Positions 31,748-40,230 of a stretch of DNA of 64,000 nt are shown here, piece after piece. The DNA lies in contig NZ_CP013443.1 in the NCBI RefSeq assembly GCF_001718835.1, positions 1,364,001 to 1,428,000 on the forward strand, given 5' to 3'. A model generated the notes under the pieces. That model searched no databases. It was given only the letters and a program-made list of their open reading frames with translations, and had not been told where the DNA came from. A program made the position numbers and the translations under genes. Each line of letters begins with the position of its first letter. Within the stretch, counting starts at the first letter, position 1. The stretch comes from Burkholderia cepacia. Lineage in GTDB: Bacteria > Pseudomonadota > Gammaproteobacteria > Burkholderiales > Burkholderiaceae.

Positions 31748-33453
31748 TCGCGCTGCACGACCTCCTGTCCGCCGATGCCGACGCCGATGCCGATGCCGAT
31801 GCAAGCACGGTCGTCTGCCGCGACGGCGACGCGCGCATCACGCTGGCCGAGCTTCGCGCCCGCGCGGACGCGATCGCGCGCGTGGTCGAGTTCTCGGGCG
31901 CGCGCCGCGTCGCGATCTCGACCGACGATCCCTACGAATTTGCCTGTGCGCTGTTCGCCGTCGCGGCGACGGGACGCGAAGCGGTGATCCCGGCGAGCGC
32001 GGCGCCCGGTTATCTCCGCGATCTCGCGCATGCCTACGACATGCTGCTCGACGACGACGCACTTGCGGCGTGCGCGCCCGGCCGCGCGGAGCACGGCGCG
32101 CCGGTTCCGTCGCGCGCGATCGACGCGGATGCCGCCATCACGCTGTACACGTCGGGCAGCAGCGGCCAGGCGAAGGCGCTGCGCAAGTCGCTCGCCCAGT
32201 TCGACGCGGAAGTGCGCACCCTGCAGCGGGAATGGGCCGAGCGGGTCGGCACGGCGGTGACGCTGTCGAGCGTCCCGCATCACCACATCTACGGGCTGCT
32301 GTTCAGGATCATGTGGCCGCTGGCGGCGGGCCGCGCGTTCGACCGCGCGCTGTCGCTCGACCCGCAGCAGCTGCAGCGGCGGCTGGCCGCATACGGCGAC
32401 GGCATCGTGGTGTCGACGCCGTCGCATTTGATGCGCTGGCCCGCGCTGCCGGGATTCCCGATGCCGGGCATCGCGCCGCGCGTGTTCTTTTCGTCGGGCG
32501 GCCCGTTGCCGGCCGATGCGGCGTCGGTGTACGCAGCGGCGTTCGGCGCCGCGCCGCTCGAGATCTTCGGCAGCACCGAGACGGGCGGCATCGCATGGCG
32601 GCGCCAGGACCGCACGCAGGCATGGCAGCCGATGCCGGGCATCGACGTGCGTTGCGACGACGACGGCGCATTGTGCGTTCGCTCCGCGCATCTCGGCCAC
32701 GACCGCTGGCACCGCACAGACGATGCGGCGCGCTTCGACGCGCATGGCCGCTTCGAGCTGACGGGCCGCCGCGATCGCGTGGTCAAGCTCGACGGCAAGC
32801 GCGTGTCGCTGCCCGAGCTCGAGGCGCGCATCGTCCGGCACGACTTCGTCGAGCAGGCGGCCGCGACGGTCGTCGAGGGCGCGTCGCGCGCGCGCGTCGG
32901 CGTGGTCGCGGTATTGAGCGAAGCGGGGCGGCATGCGTTGCGCGCGGACGGCCGCGTCGCGGTCGCCGCCGCGTTGCGCCATGCGCTCGGCGCGTACTTC
33001 GACGCCGCCGCGTTGCCGCGGCACTGGCGTTTCCGGCGCGCGATGCCGTTCGACGCGCGCGGCAAGCTGCCGGCCGCGGCGATCGCCGCCGCGTTCGCGC
33101 CGACGCCGGAGGGCTTCGAGCTGCTCGCCGAACGGCACGACGACGACGGATGGCACTACGAATTGCGCGTGCCCGCCACGCTCGCGCACTTCGACGGCCA
33201 TTTTCCGGGCATGCCGATCTTGCCCGGCGTCGTGCAGATCGATTGGGCGGTGCGGCTCGCGCGCCGCGAGGTCGCGGCGCTGCGCACGGTCCGCTCGATC
33301 GATCATCTGAAATTCAAGGCTCCGGTGCCGCCGGGCGCGGTGCTCGCGCTGCGCATCGCGCACGATGAGGCGCGCGGCTGCGTGAAGTTCGCATTCCGGC
33401 GCGGCGAGCGCGAGTGCACGTCCGGCACGATCGTGTACGGAGCGAGCGCGTGA
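31744..33453 (+). CDS. Acyl-activating ligase fused to a FabA/FabZ-like dehydratase (ApeH-ApeI type)
   Basis: A 569-residue fusion. Residues 1-440 are an ANL-superfamily adenylating enzyme: A3 'AITLYTSGSSGQAKALRKS', A5 'LEIFGSTETGGIAWR', A8 'GRRDRVVKLDGKRVSLPE' and the A10 Lys in 'DARGKLPAA'. From about 455 to the end is a hotdog dehydratase-like domain with 'HFDGHFPGMPILPGVVQIDW'. The first part should activate the aryl acid and load it on a carrier protein; the second should dehydrate 3-hydroxyacyl intermediates. The N-terminus holds a repeated Asp-Ala tract coded by a six-base repeat. It overlaps both neighbours by a few bases. No internal stop or restart is needed, so it is a true fusion. 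Confidence 0.87.
   Translation: MIALHDLLSADADADADADASTVVCRDGDARITLAELRARADAIARVVEFSGARRVAISTDDPYEFACALFAVAATGREAVIPASAAPGYLRDLAHAYDMLLDDDALAACAPGRAEHGAPVPSRAIDADAAITLYTSGSSGQAKALRKSLAQFDAEVRTLQREWAERVGTAVTLSSVPHHHIYGLLFRIMWPLAAGRAFDRALSLDPQQLQRRLAAYGDGIVVSTPSHLMRWPALPGFPMPGIAPRVFFSSGGPLPADAASVYAAAFGAAPLEIFGSTETGGIAWRRQDRTQAWQPMPGIDVRCDDDGALCVRSAHLGHDRWHRTDDAARFDAHGRFELTGRRDRVVKLDGKRVSLPELEARIVRHDFVEQAAATVVEGASRARVGVVAVLSEAGRHALRADGRVAVAAALRHALGAYFDAAALPRHWRFRRAMPFDARGKLPAAAIAAAFAPTPEGFELLAERHDDDGWHYELRVPATLAHFDGHFPGMPILPGVVQIDWAVRLARREVAALRTVRSIDHLKFKAPVPPGAVLALRIAHDEARGCVKFAFRRGERECTSGTIVYGASA
31771..31800 (+). repeat. Hexanucleotide tandem repeat in the ligase gene
   Basis: Five near-perfect copies of GCCGAY (Y = T or C) encode an Asp-Ala repeat at residues 10-20 of the ligase. 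Loss or gain of units would keep the frame. Confidence 0.85.
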
Positions 33454-35159
33454 TGATCGACGTCTGCATCGTCATACCGATCTACAACCATCGCGACGCG
33501 ATCGGCGGGACGCTCGCGCGGCTCGCCGTGCACGGGCTGCCGATCATCGTGGTCGACGACGGCAGCGATGCAGCGACGCGGCGTACGCTCGCCGCACTCG
33601 CCGCGCAATACGCGGGATGCATGACGCTGTTGAGCCTGCCCGTCAACGGCGGCAAGGGGGCCGCGGTGATGGCCGGGCTGCGCGCGGCGCGCGCGCAAGG
33701 CCATACGCATGCGATCCAGATCGACGCGGACGGCCAGCACGATGCCGCCGACGTGCCGGCGTTCGTCGCCGCCGCGCAGGCCGCGCCGGACGCGGTGATC
33801 CTCGGCCGTCCGCGCTTCGACCACAGCGTTCCGAAGGCGCGCTTGTACGGCCGCTACCTGACGCACGTCTGGGTCTGGATCGAGACGCTGTCGCTCGACA
33901 TTCCCGATGCGATGTGCGGGTTCCGGCTCTATCCGCTCGACGCCGTGTGCCGGCTGATCGATGCGGTGTCGATGCCGACCCGCATGGACTTCGACAGCGA
34001 GATCCTGGTGAGGCTTCACTGGCGCGGCCTCGCGTTCCGCACGATTCCGACGCGGGTCGTCTATCCGGCCGACGGCGTGTCGCATTTCGACGTGCTGTGG
34101 GACAACGTGCGCATCAGCGCGAGTCATACGCGGCTGGTGGCCGGGATGCTGGTGCGCGCACCGTGGCTGCTGGCGCGCCGGTGCGCGCGGCCGGGCGTTG
34201 CCGCCGGCGGCCGCGCGCGATCGTGGTGGCGCACGCCGGAGCGCGGCAGTCGCGCCGGCATGGCGTTGCTGGCGTGGAGCTGCCGCTGGTTCGGCACGCG
34301 CTTCACGTCGCTCTGGCTGTACCCGATCGTCGGCTATTTCGCATTGACGAACCGCGCGGCGCGCGCCGCGTCGCACGCCTATTTCGCGCGTCTGCGCGAC
34401 GCGAGCCCGGCCGTGGCGGCGCCGAAGCCGGGCTGGCGCACCGCGTATCGGCACATGCTCGCGTTCGCGCAATCGGGATTCGACAAGTTCGTCGCGTGGT
34501 CCGGCCGGCTCGATCGTCTCGCGGTGCGGTTCGACGATGCGGCGGCGTTCGACGCGCTCGCGGCGAGCGGACGCGGCGCGCTCGTGATCGGCGCGCATCT
34601 CGGCAACCTGGAGATGACGCGGGCGCTGGCGCTGCGCGACGCGCACGCGAAAGTGACCGCGATCGTCTACACGAGCCACGCGAAGCGCTTCAACAGCGTG
34701 CTCGCGCAGGCGAACGCGGCGTTCGGCGAGCAGCTCGTCGAGGTGGCGGATTTCGGTCCCGACACCGCGATGATGATGCAGGCGCGCATCGACGCGGGCG
34801 AACTGCTCGTGATCGTCGGCGACCGCGTGCCGCCGCACGACGCGGGCAAGACCGTCGACGCGCGCTTTCTCGACGAGCACGCGCCGTTCGCGCAGGGGCC
34901 GTACATCCTCGCGCACGCGCTCGGCTGCCCGGTCTATCTGTTCTTCTGCCTGAAGGAAGGGCGCGAATACCGTCTGTACTTCGAACCGTTCGCCGAACGC
35001 ATCGAGCTGCCGCGCCGCGAACGGGCCGCGCAGGTCGCCGTCTGGGCGCAGCGCTATGCGGCGCGGCTCGAACACTATTGCCGCAAGGCGCCGTATCAAT
35101 GGTTCAACTTCTTCGATTTCTGGGCGCGGCCCGATGGAGGGCCGCGTGGCCGAGCATGA
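33453..35159 (+). CDS. Glycosyltransferase 2 fused to an LpxL-type acyltransferase (ApeJ-like)
   Basis: A 568-residue bifunctional protein. Residues 1-235 are a GT-A glycosyltransferase: 'VIPIYNHRDAIGGTL', 'IIVVDDGSDAATR' and the metal motif in 'HAIQIDADGQHDAADV'. Residues 270-568 are a lysophospholipid/Kdo2-lipid A acyltransferase-like domain with HX4E in 'GAHLGNLEMTRAL' and 'VGDRVPPHDAGKTV'. Together they could build the sugar-acyl anchor of the polyene, as proposed for ApeJ. It starts on the stop of the ligase gene and overlaps the lyase gene. Confidence 0.88.
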   Translation: MIDVCIVIPIYNHRDAIGGTLARLAVHGLPIIVVDDGSDAATRRTLAALAAQYAGCMTLLSLPVNGGKGAAVMAGLRAARAQGHTHAIQIDADGQHDAADVPAFVAAAQAAPDAVILGRPRFDHSVPKARLYGRYLTHVWVWIETLSLDIPDAMCGFRLYPLDAVCRLIDAVSMPTRMDFDSEILVRLHWRGLAFRTIPTRVVYPADGVSHFDVLWDNVRISASHTRLVAGMLVRAPWLLARRCARPGVAAGGRARSWWRTPERGSRAGMALLAWSCRWFGTRFTSLWLYPIVGYFALTNRAARAASHAYFARLRDASPAVAAPKPGWRTAYRHMLAFAQSGFDKFVAWSGRLDRLAVRFDDAAAFDALAASGRGALVIGAHLGNLEMTRALALRDAHAKVTAIVYTSHAKRFNSVLAQANAAFGEQLVEVADFGPDTAMMMQARIDAGELLVIVGDRVPPHDAGKTVDARFLDEHAPFAQGPYILAHALGCPVYLFFCLKEGREYRLYFEPFAERIELPRRERAAQVAVWAQRYAARLEHYCRKAPYQWFNFFDFWARPDGGPRGRA

Positions 35160-36732
35160 TGTGAATGACGCAATTCGGGCGGCCCGACGCGAAGCAGGCC
35201 GCTCGGCCGTCGTGATCGGCGGCCGGCACCTGACGATCGAGGACGTGATCGCGATCGCACGCGACGGCGCGAGCGTCGCGCTCAATGCGGACCCCGCGTG
35301 GCAGGCGCGCATCGAGCGCGGCGCGGCGTGGCTGCGCGACCATCTCGCGAACGGCGGGACCGTCTACGGCGTGACGACCGGGTATGGCGACGCATGCGTC
35401 GTCGACGTGCCCGCGGCGCTCGTCGACGCGCTGCCGCTGCAACTCACGCGCTATCACGGCTGCGGGATGGGCGCGTGGTTCGATGCGCAGCAGACGCTCG
35501 CGATCGTCGCCGCGCGGCTCAATTCGCTCGCCTACGGTTACTCCGGCGTGCGCCTGATGCTGCTCGAGCGCCTGGCCGACCTGGTGAATCACCGGATCCT
35601 GCCGCGCATTCCGTCGGAAGGGTCGGTCGGCGCGAGCGGCGACCTGACGCCGCTGTCGTACGTCGCCGCCGCGCTGGCCGGCGAACGCACGGTGATCCAC
35701 GACGGCGGCGAGCGCGACGCGCGGGCCGTGTGGCGCGCGCTCGGCCGCGAGCCGCTGACGCTCGCGCCGAAGGAAGGGCTCGCGCTGATGAACGGCACCG
35801 CCGTGATGACGGGCCTCGCGTGTCTCGCGTTCGCGCGGGCCGACTACCTGACGCGGATCGCCGCGCGCCTCACCGCGCTGACGACCGTCGCGCTCGACGG
35901 GCGCGCGGCCCATTTCGACGCGCTGCTGTTCGACGCGAAGCCGCACGTCGGGCAGGCCGAGGCGGCCGCGTGGATTCGCGCGGATCTCGCGGGACGCGAC
36001 GAATCGCCCGCCCGCCGGCTGCAGGATCGCTACTCGGTGCGCTGTGCGCCGCACGTGATCGGCGTCGTGCGCGACGCGCTGAGCTGGGTGCGCCGCGACG
36101 TCGAGAACGAGCTCAACAGCGCGAACGACAATCCGCTGGTCGATCCGGACGACGGCCGCGTGCTGCACGGCGGCAACTTCTATGGCGGGCACATTGCGTT
36201 CGCGATGGATGCGCTGAAGACCGCGGTCGCGAATCTCGCCGACCTGATGGACCGCCAGCTTGCACTGCTCGTCGACGACAAGTTCAGCAACGGCCTGCCG
36301 CGCAACCTGACGGGCGCGGCGCCGGATCGCGCGCCGATCAACCACGGCTTCAAGGCCGTGCAGATCTCCGCGTCGGCGTGGACCGCGGAAGCGCTCAAGC
36401 ACACGATGCCGGCGAGCGTGTTCTCGCGCTCGACCGAGTCGCACAACCAGGACAAGGTCAGCATGGGCACGATCGCCGCGCGCGACTGCCTGCGCGTGCT
36501 GGAGCTGACCGAGCAGGTCGCGGCCGCGCACGTGCTCGCGACCGTCCAGGCGGTGCGGCTGCGGATGCGGGAGGATGCCGGCACGCATCTGTCGGCGCCG
36601 TTGCGCGCGTTCGTCGACGACGTGAACCGGGGCTCGCCGCTCGTCGTCGAAGACCGGCCGCTCGAAGCCGAGCTGCGCGCGCTGACCGCGCGGCTCGCCG
36701 CGTGCGACGCGATCGGCGGGGAGGGCGCATGA
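35134..36732 (+). CDS. Aromatic amino-acid ammonia-lyase (HAL/PAL/TAL family)
   Basis: A 532-residue MIO enzyme that removes ammonia from His, Phe or Tyr. The cofactor-forming triad Ala167-Ser168-Gly169 is in 'GSVGASGDLTPLSY', the catalytic Tyr78 in 'VYGVTTGYGD', and 'NSANDNPLVDPDDG' is typical of the family. The substrate-selector pair aligns to Tyr107-His108 in 'LTRYHGCGMG', unlike Ser-His of ordinary HutH. In this cluster the likely product is 4-coumarate or cinnamate, the aryl starter unit; the specificity is inferred. The start overlaps the previous gene. A GTG four codons downstream is an alternative. No hut genes are near. Confidence 0.9.
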   Translation: MEGRVAEHDVNDAIRAARREAGRSAVVIGGRHLTIEDVIAIARDGASVALNADPAWQARIERGAAWLRDHLANGGTVYGVTTGYGDACVVDVPAALVDALPLQLTRYHGCGMGAWFDAQQTLAIVAARLNSLAYGYSGVRLMLLERLADLVNHRILPRIPSEGSVGASGDLTPLSYVAAALAGERTVIHDGGERDARAVWRALGREPLTLAPKEGLALMNGTAVMTGLACLAFARADYLTRIAARLTALTTVALDGRAAHFDALLFDAKPHVGQAEAAAWIRADLAGRDESPARRLQDRYSVRCAPHVIGVVRDALSWVRRDVENELNSANDNPLVDPDDGRVLHGGNFYGGHIAFAMDALKTAVANLADLMDRQLALLVDDKFSNGLPRNLTGAAPDRAPINHGFKAVQISASAWTAEALKHTMPASVFSRSTESHNQDKVSMGTIAARDCLRVLELTEQVAAAHVLATVQAVRLRMREDAGTHLSAPLRAFVDDVNRGSPLVVEDRPLEAELRALTARLAACDAIGGEGA

Positions 36733-37157
36733 GCGCGCCGCGCCCCCCGTTGACGGCGACGGCCGCCGTCGAAGTGCCGTTCCACGACGTCGACGCGATG
36801 AACGTCTGCTGGCACGGCCATTACCTGAAGTATTTCGAGGCCGGACGCGCGGCGCTGCTGCGCGCGATCGACTACGACTATCCGGCGATGCAGGCATCCG
36901 GCTATCTGTGGCCGGTCGTCGAAGCGCACCTGAAGTACGTGCGGCCCGCAGTCTATGGCCAGCGCGTCGAGGTGCGCGCGACGCTGCTCGAATTCGAGAA
37001 CCGGCTGAAGATCGGTTATGAAATCGTCGACGCGCAATCGGGCGAGCGCCTGACGAGGGGGCATACGGTGCAGCTCGCGATCGACGGCAAGACGCACGAA
37101 ACGCAGTTCGTGTCGCCGGCGGCGCTGATCGAACGAGTGGAGGCGCGATGGAAATGA
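36729..37157 (+). CDS. 4HBT-type acyl thioesterase (ApeK-like)
   Basis: A 142-residue hotdog thioesterase. The 4-hydroxybenzoyl-CoA thioesterase signature appears as 'FHDVDAMNVCWHGHYLKYFE', with the active Asp in 'DVDAMN'. Such an enzyme could release a mis-primed chain from the carrier or hydrolyse the finished acyl thioester. It starts on the lyase stop and overlaps the next gene by ten bases. Confidence 0.88.
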   Translation: MSAPRPPLTATAAVEVPFHDVDAMNVCWHGHYLKYFEAGRAALLRAIDYDYPAMQASGYLWPVVEAHLKYVRPAVYGQRVEVRATLLEFENRLKIGYEIVDAQSGERLTRGHTVQLAIDGKTHETQFVSPAALIERVEARWK

Positions 37158-37825
37158 GCGCGCGACTTCGCGGCCTGTGCGCCGTGGCCGGGATGGTCGT
37201 CGCCTGCGCGGCCGCCGCGCAGGCCGGCGCACAAGCACCCGCGCCAGCGCCGGCCGCCACGCAGCGCCAGGCGAACGCCGCGCTCGTGGCCGACATCGCC
37301 GCGCGGCTGACCCGGGTCGGCGCCATTCGCGCCGACTTCACGCAGACCCAGACGCTCGCGGCGATGAAGCAGCCGCTCGTCAGCACGGGATCGATGCTGT
37401 TCGACCGCGCGTCCGGCGTCGTGTGGCGGATCGACACGCCGTACAAGGCGACCTACGTGATCACCGACGGCGGCATGCGCGAGGTGGGTGCGGACGGACG
37501 GCTCGTCGCGGCGGGCGGGAGCGGTCGCGGCGTCGCCCAGGTGTCGCGGATGATGCGCGACATGCTCGGCGGCGACCTGTCGGCGCTCTATGCGCAGTTC
37601 GACGTCGACGCGACCGGCACGCGCGAGCGCTGGCGGATGACGCTGCGGCCGAACCAGCCGCAGCTCGCGCAGGCGATCCGCGTGCTGGAGATGAGCGGCG
37701 GCGCGTATCTGGGCGCGCTCAGCATGACGTTCGCGAACGGCAACGTGACGAAACTCGAATTCGCGCGCGCGACGCCGGTGGACGCGCCGGCGCCGGCCGA
37801 GCGCGCGTGGCTCGGGGCGCGCTGA
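37148..37825 (+). CDS. Periplasmic LolA-like carrier protein (ApeL-like)
   Basis: A 225-residue secreted protein. The first 30 residues form a signal peptide (RLRGLCAVAGMVVACAAAAQ). The mature part has a LolA-type start, 'AIRADFTQTQTLAAMKQPLV', and 'ASGVVWRIDTPYKATYVITD'. LolA-like proteins carry lipids across the periplasm; this one should ferry the polyene lipid between the exporter and the outer membrane. Overlaps suggest coupling with the exporter gene. An ATG two codons later is an alternative start. Confidence 0.85.
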   Translation: MEMSARLRGLCAVAGMVVACAAAAQAGAQAPAPAPAATQRQANAALVADIAARLTRVGAIRADFTQTQTLAAMKQPLVSTGSMLFDRASGVVWRIDTPYKATYVITDGGMREVGADGRLVAAGGSGRGVAQVSRMMRDMLGGDLSALYAQFDVDATGTRERWRMTLRPNQPQLAQAIRVLEMSGGAYLGALSMTFANGNVTKLEFARATPVDAPAPAERAWLGAR

Positions 37826-40230
37826 TGAGCACGACGCGCGACGCGATCGACGTGCCGGCCGGGCGCGCCCGGCGGCTGGCGCTGCGCGCCGCGTGGCTGC
37901 TCGTCGCGCTCGTCGCCGGGCTCTATTGCCTGTGGCGCTTCACCGGAGCGTCGCCGCTGCAGACGAACCTGCTGGCGCTGTTGCCCGCGACCGAGGCGAA
38001 TCCGGTTGCCGAGCAGGCGGTCGACCGGTTGTCGGCGGCGCTCGGCGAGCGCACCGTCTATCTCGTGACCGACCGCGACGCGGCGCGCGCGAAGGCCGCC
38101 GCGAAGCAGTTCGGCGCACTGCTCGCGAAGAGCGGCGCGTTTCGCTCGGTCACGGTCGAGGTGCCGCCGTTCGATCCGTCGCAGATCGCGGCGACCTATC
38201 TGCCGGCCCGCTTCGGCTTGCTGACGGATGCCGACCGCGCGTCGCTCGAGCGCGGTGACGCCGCGCTCGCCGATGCGTTGACGCGGCGGCTCTACAGCCC
38301 GCCCGTCGACGGCCTGCCGACCGCCGTGTCGGACGATCCGTTCGGCTGGCTCCAGCACTGGCTGGCGGACCTGCCGCTGGCGACCTCCCGCCTCGCGCTG
38401 GAGGACGGCATGCTGGTCTCGCATCGCGACGGCGCGACGAGCGTGCTCGTGATGACGTCGCTCGCCGGCTCGGCCTACGAGTCGACGATCCAGCAGGCCG
38501 TGCGCGGCGCGACGGCCGCGTCGGAACGGTCGCTCGCCGCCGCGTATCCGGACGTGCGGATCGCCCGTACCGGGGCCGTGTTCTATGCGCAGGCCGCGCG
38601 CGCGAGCGCGGAGCGCGACGTGCACGTGATCGGCGCGGTGTCGCTGGGCGGCATCGCGCTGCTGCTGCTGAGCGTGTTCCGCACGCCGCGCCTGCTGGTG
38701 CTCGCGTTCGCGTCGACCGCGTTCGGCATCGTCTGCGCGCTCGCGGCCACGCTTGCCGTGTTCGGCAAGCTGCATCTGCTGACGCTGGTGTTCGGCGTGA
38801 GCCTGATCGGCGAGGCGGTCGATTATTCGATCCAGTACTTCGTCGTGTACCTGTCGTCGGGCGCGCAATGGGATGCGCGACGCGGCGCGGCCGCTGTGCG
38901 GCCGGCGCTCGCCGTCGCGCTGGCGACGAGCCTGCTCGGCTACGCGATCCTGACGTGGGTGCCGTTCCCGGCTCTGAAGCAGATCGCGTGCTTCGCGATC
39001 GTCGGCATCGCGGCGGCGTTCGCGGCCGTGACGGGCTTCCTGCCGCTGATGCTGACCCGGCCGCCGAAGCGCACGCCGTCACGCGTATTCGCGTGCGCCG
39101 CGCGTGCGCTCGCGCGCTGGCAGGCTGCGCTGTCGGGCCGGCGCGCGCTGGCCGCGGCGTTCGGCGTCGCGCTGGTCGCGGCGCCCGGCTGGTTCTTGCT
39201 GACGAGCGACGACGACGTCCATCTGCTCGCCCAGCGCGATCCGGATCTCGCGCGCCAGGAGCGCGAGATCCGCGATGCGATCGGGCTGGCGAACACCGCG
39301 CAGTTCTTCGTGATCCAGGGCAGCACGCCCGAGGACGTGCTCGAACGCTCCGAAGCGCTGGTGACGGCGCTGGATGCGCAACGCGTCGGCCGCGTGCAGT
39401 CGCTCGCGACGTTCGTGCCGTCGGCGAAGCGGCAGGCGCAGAGTCGCGCGGCGCTGGCCGCACGCGTGTTCGCCGAGCCGGCGGCACTGCGCGCGACGCT
39501 CGCGCGCGCGGGATTCCGCGACGACGTCGCGCAGGCGTGGGTCGATGCGTTCGCGCGCGATGCGCACGTGACGCTCGACGTCGAGCGCTGGCTGGCCGCG
39601 CGCTGGTCGGCGCCGTTCCGGCACTTGTGGCTCGGCAGCGTCGGCGCGGGCGCGCCGGAATACGCGGCGCTGGCGATTCCCGAGCAGGTCGACGCGGCGG
39701 ATACGGCGGCGCTCGACGCGCTCGCGCATCGGCTGCCCGGCGTCACATACGTCGACAAGGCGGCGGGAGTATCGAAGCTGTTCGGCGCGAATCGCGTCGA
39801 CAGCGGCTGGTGGCTGGGCGGCGCGCTCGCCGTGGTCGCGGCGCTGCTGATGTGGCGCTACGGCGTGCGCGGCGGGATCGCGACGACGCTGCCGATCGTG
39901 CTCGCGATCGGCCTGACGCTGGCGGTATTCGGTTATCTGCGCATCCCGCTCACGTTGTTCAACTGGCTCGCGCTGATGCTCGTGCTCGGCGTCGGCGCGA
40001 ACTATGCGGTCTTCCTGCGCGAAGGCTGCATCCGGGAAGCCGCGAACCTGGGCGCGGTGTGGACCGGCGTGCTGCTCTCCGCCGCGACGACGCTGCTGTC
40101 GTTCGGCATGCTGGGTGCGAGCGCGATGCCCGCGTTGCGCGGCTTCGGCACGACCCTCGCGATGGGGATCGTGTTCTCGGTGCTGTTCGCGCCGCTCGCC
40201 ATGCCCTCCCGGAAGGAAACCACCGCATGA
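37825..40230 (+). CDS. RND/MMPL-family exporter (ApeM-like)
   Basis: An 801-residue membrane exporter with two repeats, each of one helix, a large periplasmic loop and five further helices. The first helix is at about 15-37. The helix groups around residues 270-400 and 660-790 include 'GVSLIGEAVDYSIQYFVVYL' and 'LMLVLGVGANYAVFLREGCI', the polar motif of the RND transport core. It is the predicted transporter of the finished polyene lipid and works with the LolA-like protein encoded just before it. Confidence 0.88.
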   Translation: MSTTRDAIDVPAGRARRLALRAAWLLVALVAGLYCLWRFTGASPLQTNLLALLPATEANPVAEQAVDRLSAALGERTVYLVTDRDAARAKAAAKQFGALLAKSGAFRSVTVEVPPFDPSQIAATYLPARFGLLTDADRASLERGDAALADALTRRLYSPPVDGLPTAVSDDPFGWLQHWLADLPLATSRLALEDGMLVSHRDGATSVLVMTSLAGSAYESTIQQAVRGATAASERSLAAAYPDVRIARTGAVFYAQAARASAERDVHVIGAVSLGGIALLLLSVFRTPRLLVLAFASTAFGIVCALAATLAVFGKLHLLTLVFGVSLIGEAVDYSIQYFVVYLSSGAQWDARRGAAAVRPALAVALATSLLGYAILTWVPFPALKQIACFAIVGIAAAFAAVTGFLPLMLTRPPKRTPSRVFACAARALARWQAALSGRRALAAAFGVALVAAPGWFLLTSDDDVHLLAQRDPDLARQEREIRDAIGLANTAQFFVIQGSTPEDVLERSEALVTALDAQRVGRVQSLATFVPSAKRQAQSRAALAARVFAEPAALRATLARAGFRDDVAQAWVDAFARDAHVTLDVERWLAARWSAPFRHLWLGSVGAGAPEYAALAIPEQVDAADTAALDALAHRLPGVTYVDKAAGVSKLFGANRVDSGWWLGGALAVVAALLMWRYGVRGGIATTLPIVLAIGLTLAVFGYLRIPLTLFNWLALMLVLGVGANYAVFLREGCIREAANLGAVWTGVLLSAATTLLSFGMLGASAMPALRGFGTTLAMGIVFSVLFAPLAMPSRKETTA

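Noticed and set aside
33303..35312. A 669-codon minus-strand frame opposite the GT2-acyltransferase gene
   Set aside because: No domain, no ribosome binding site, composition of an antisense shadow.
35134..36732. The lyase as an ordinary HutH for histidine breakdown
   Set aside because: No other hut gene is near, the selector pair differs, and the gene overlaps polyene genes on both sides.
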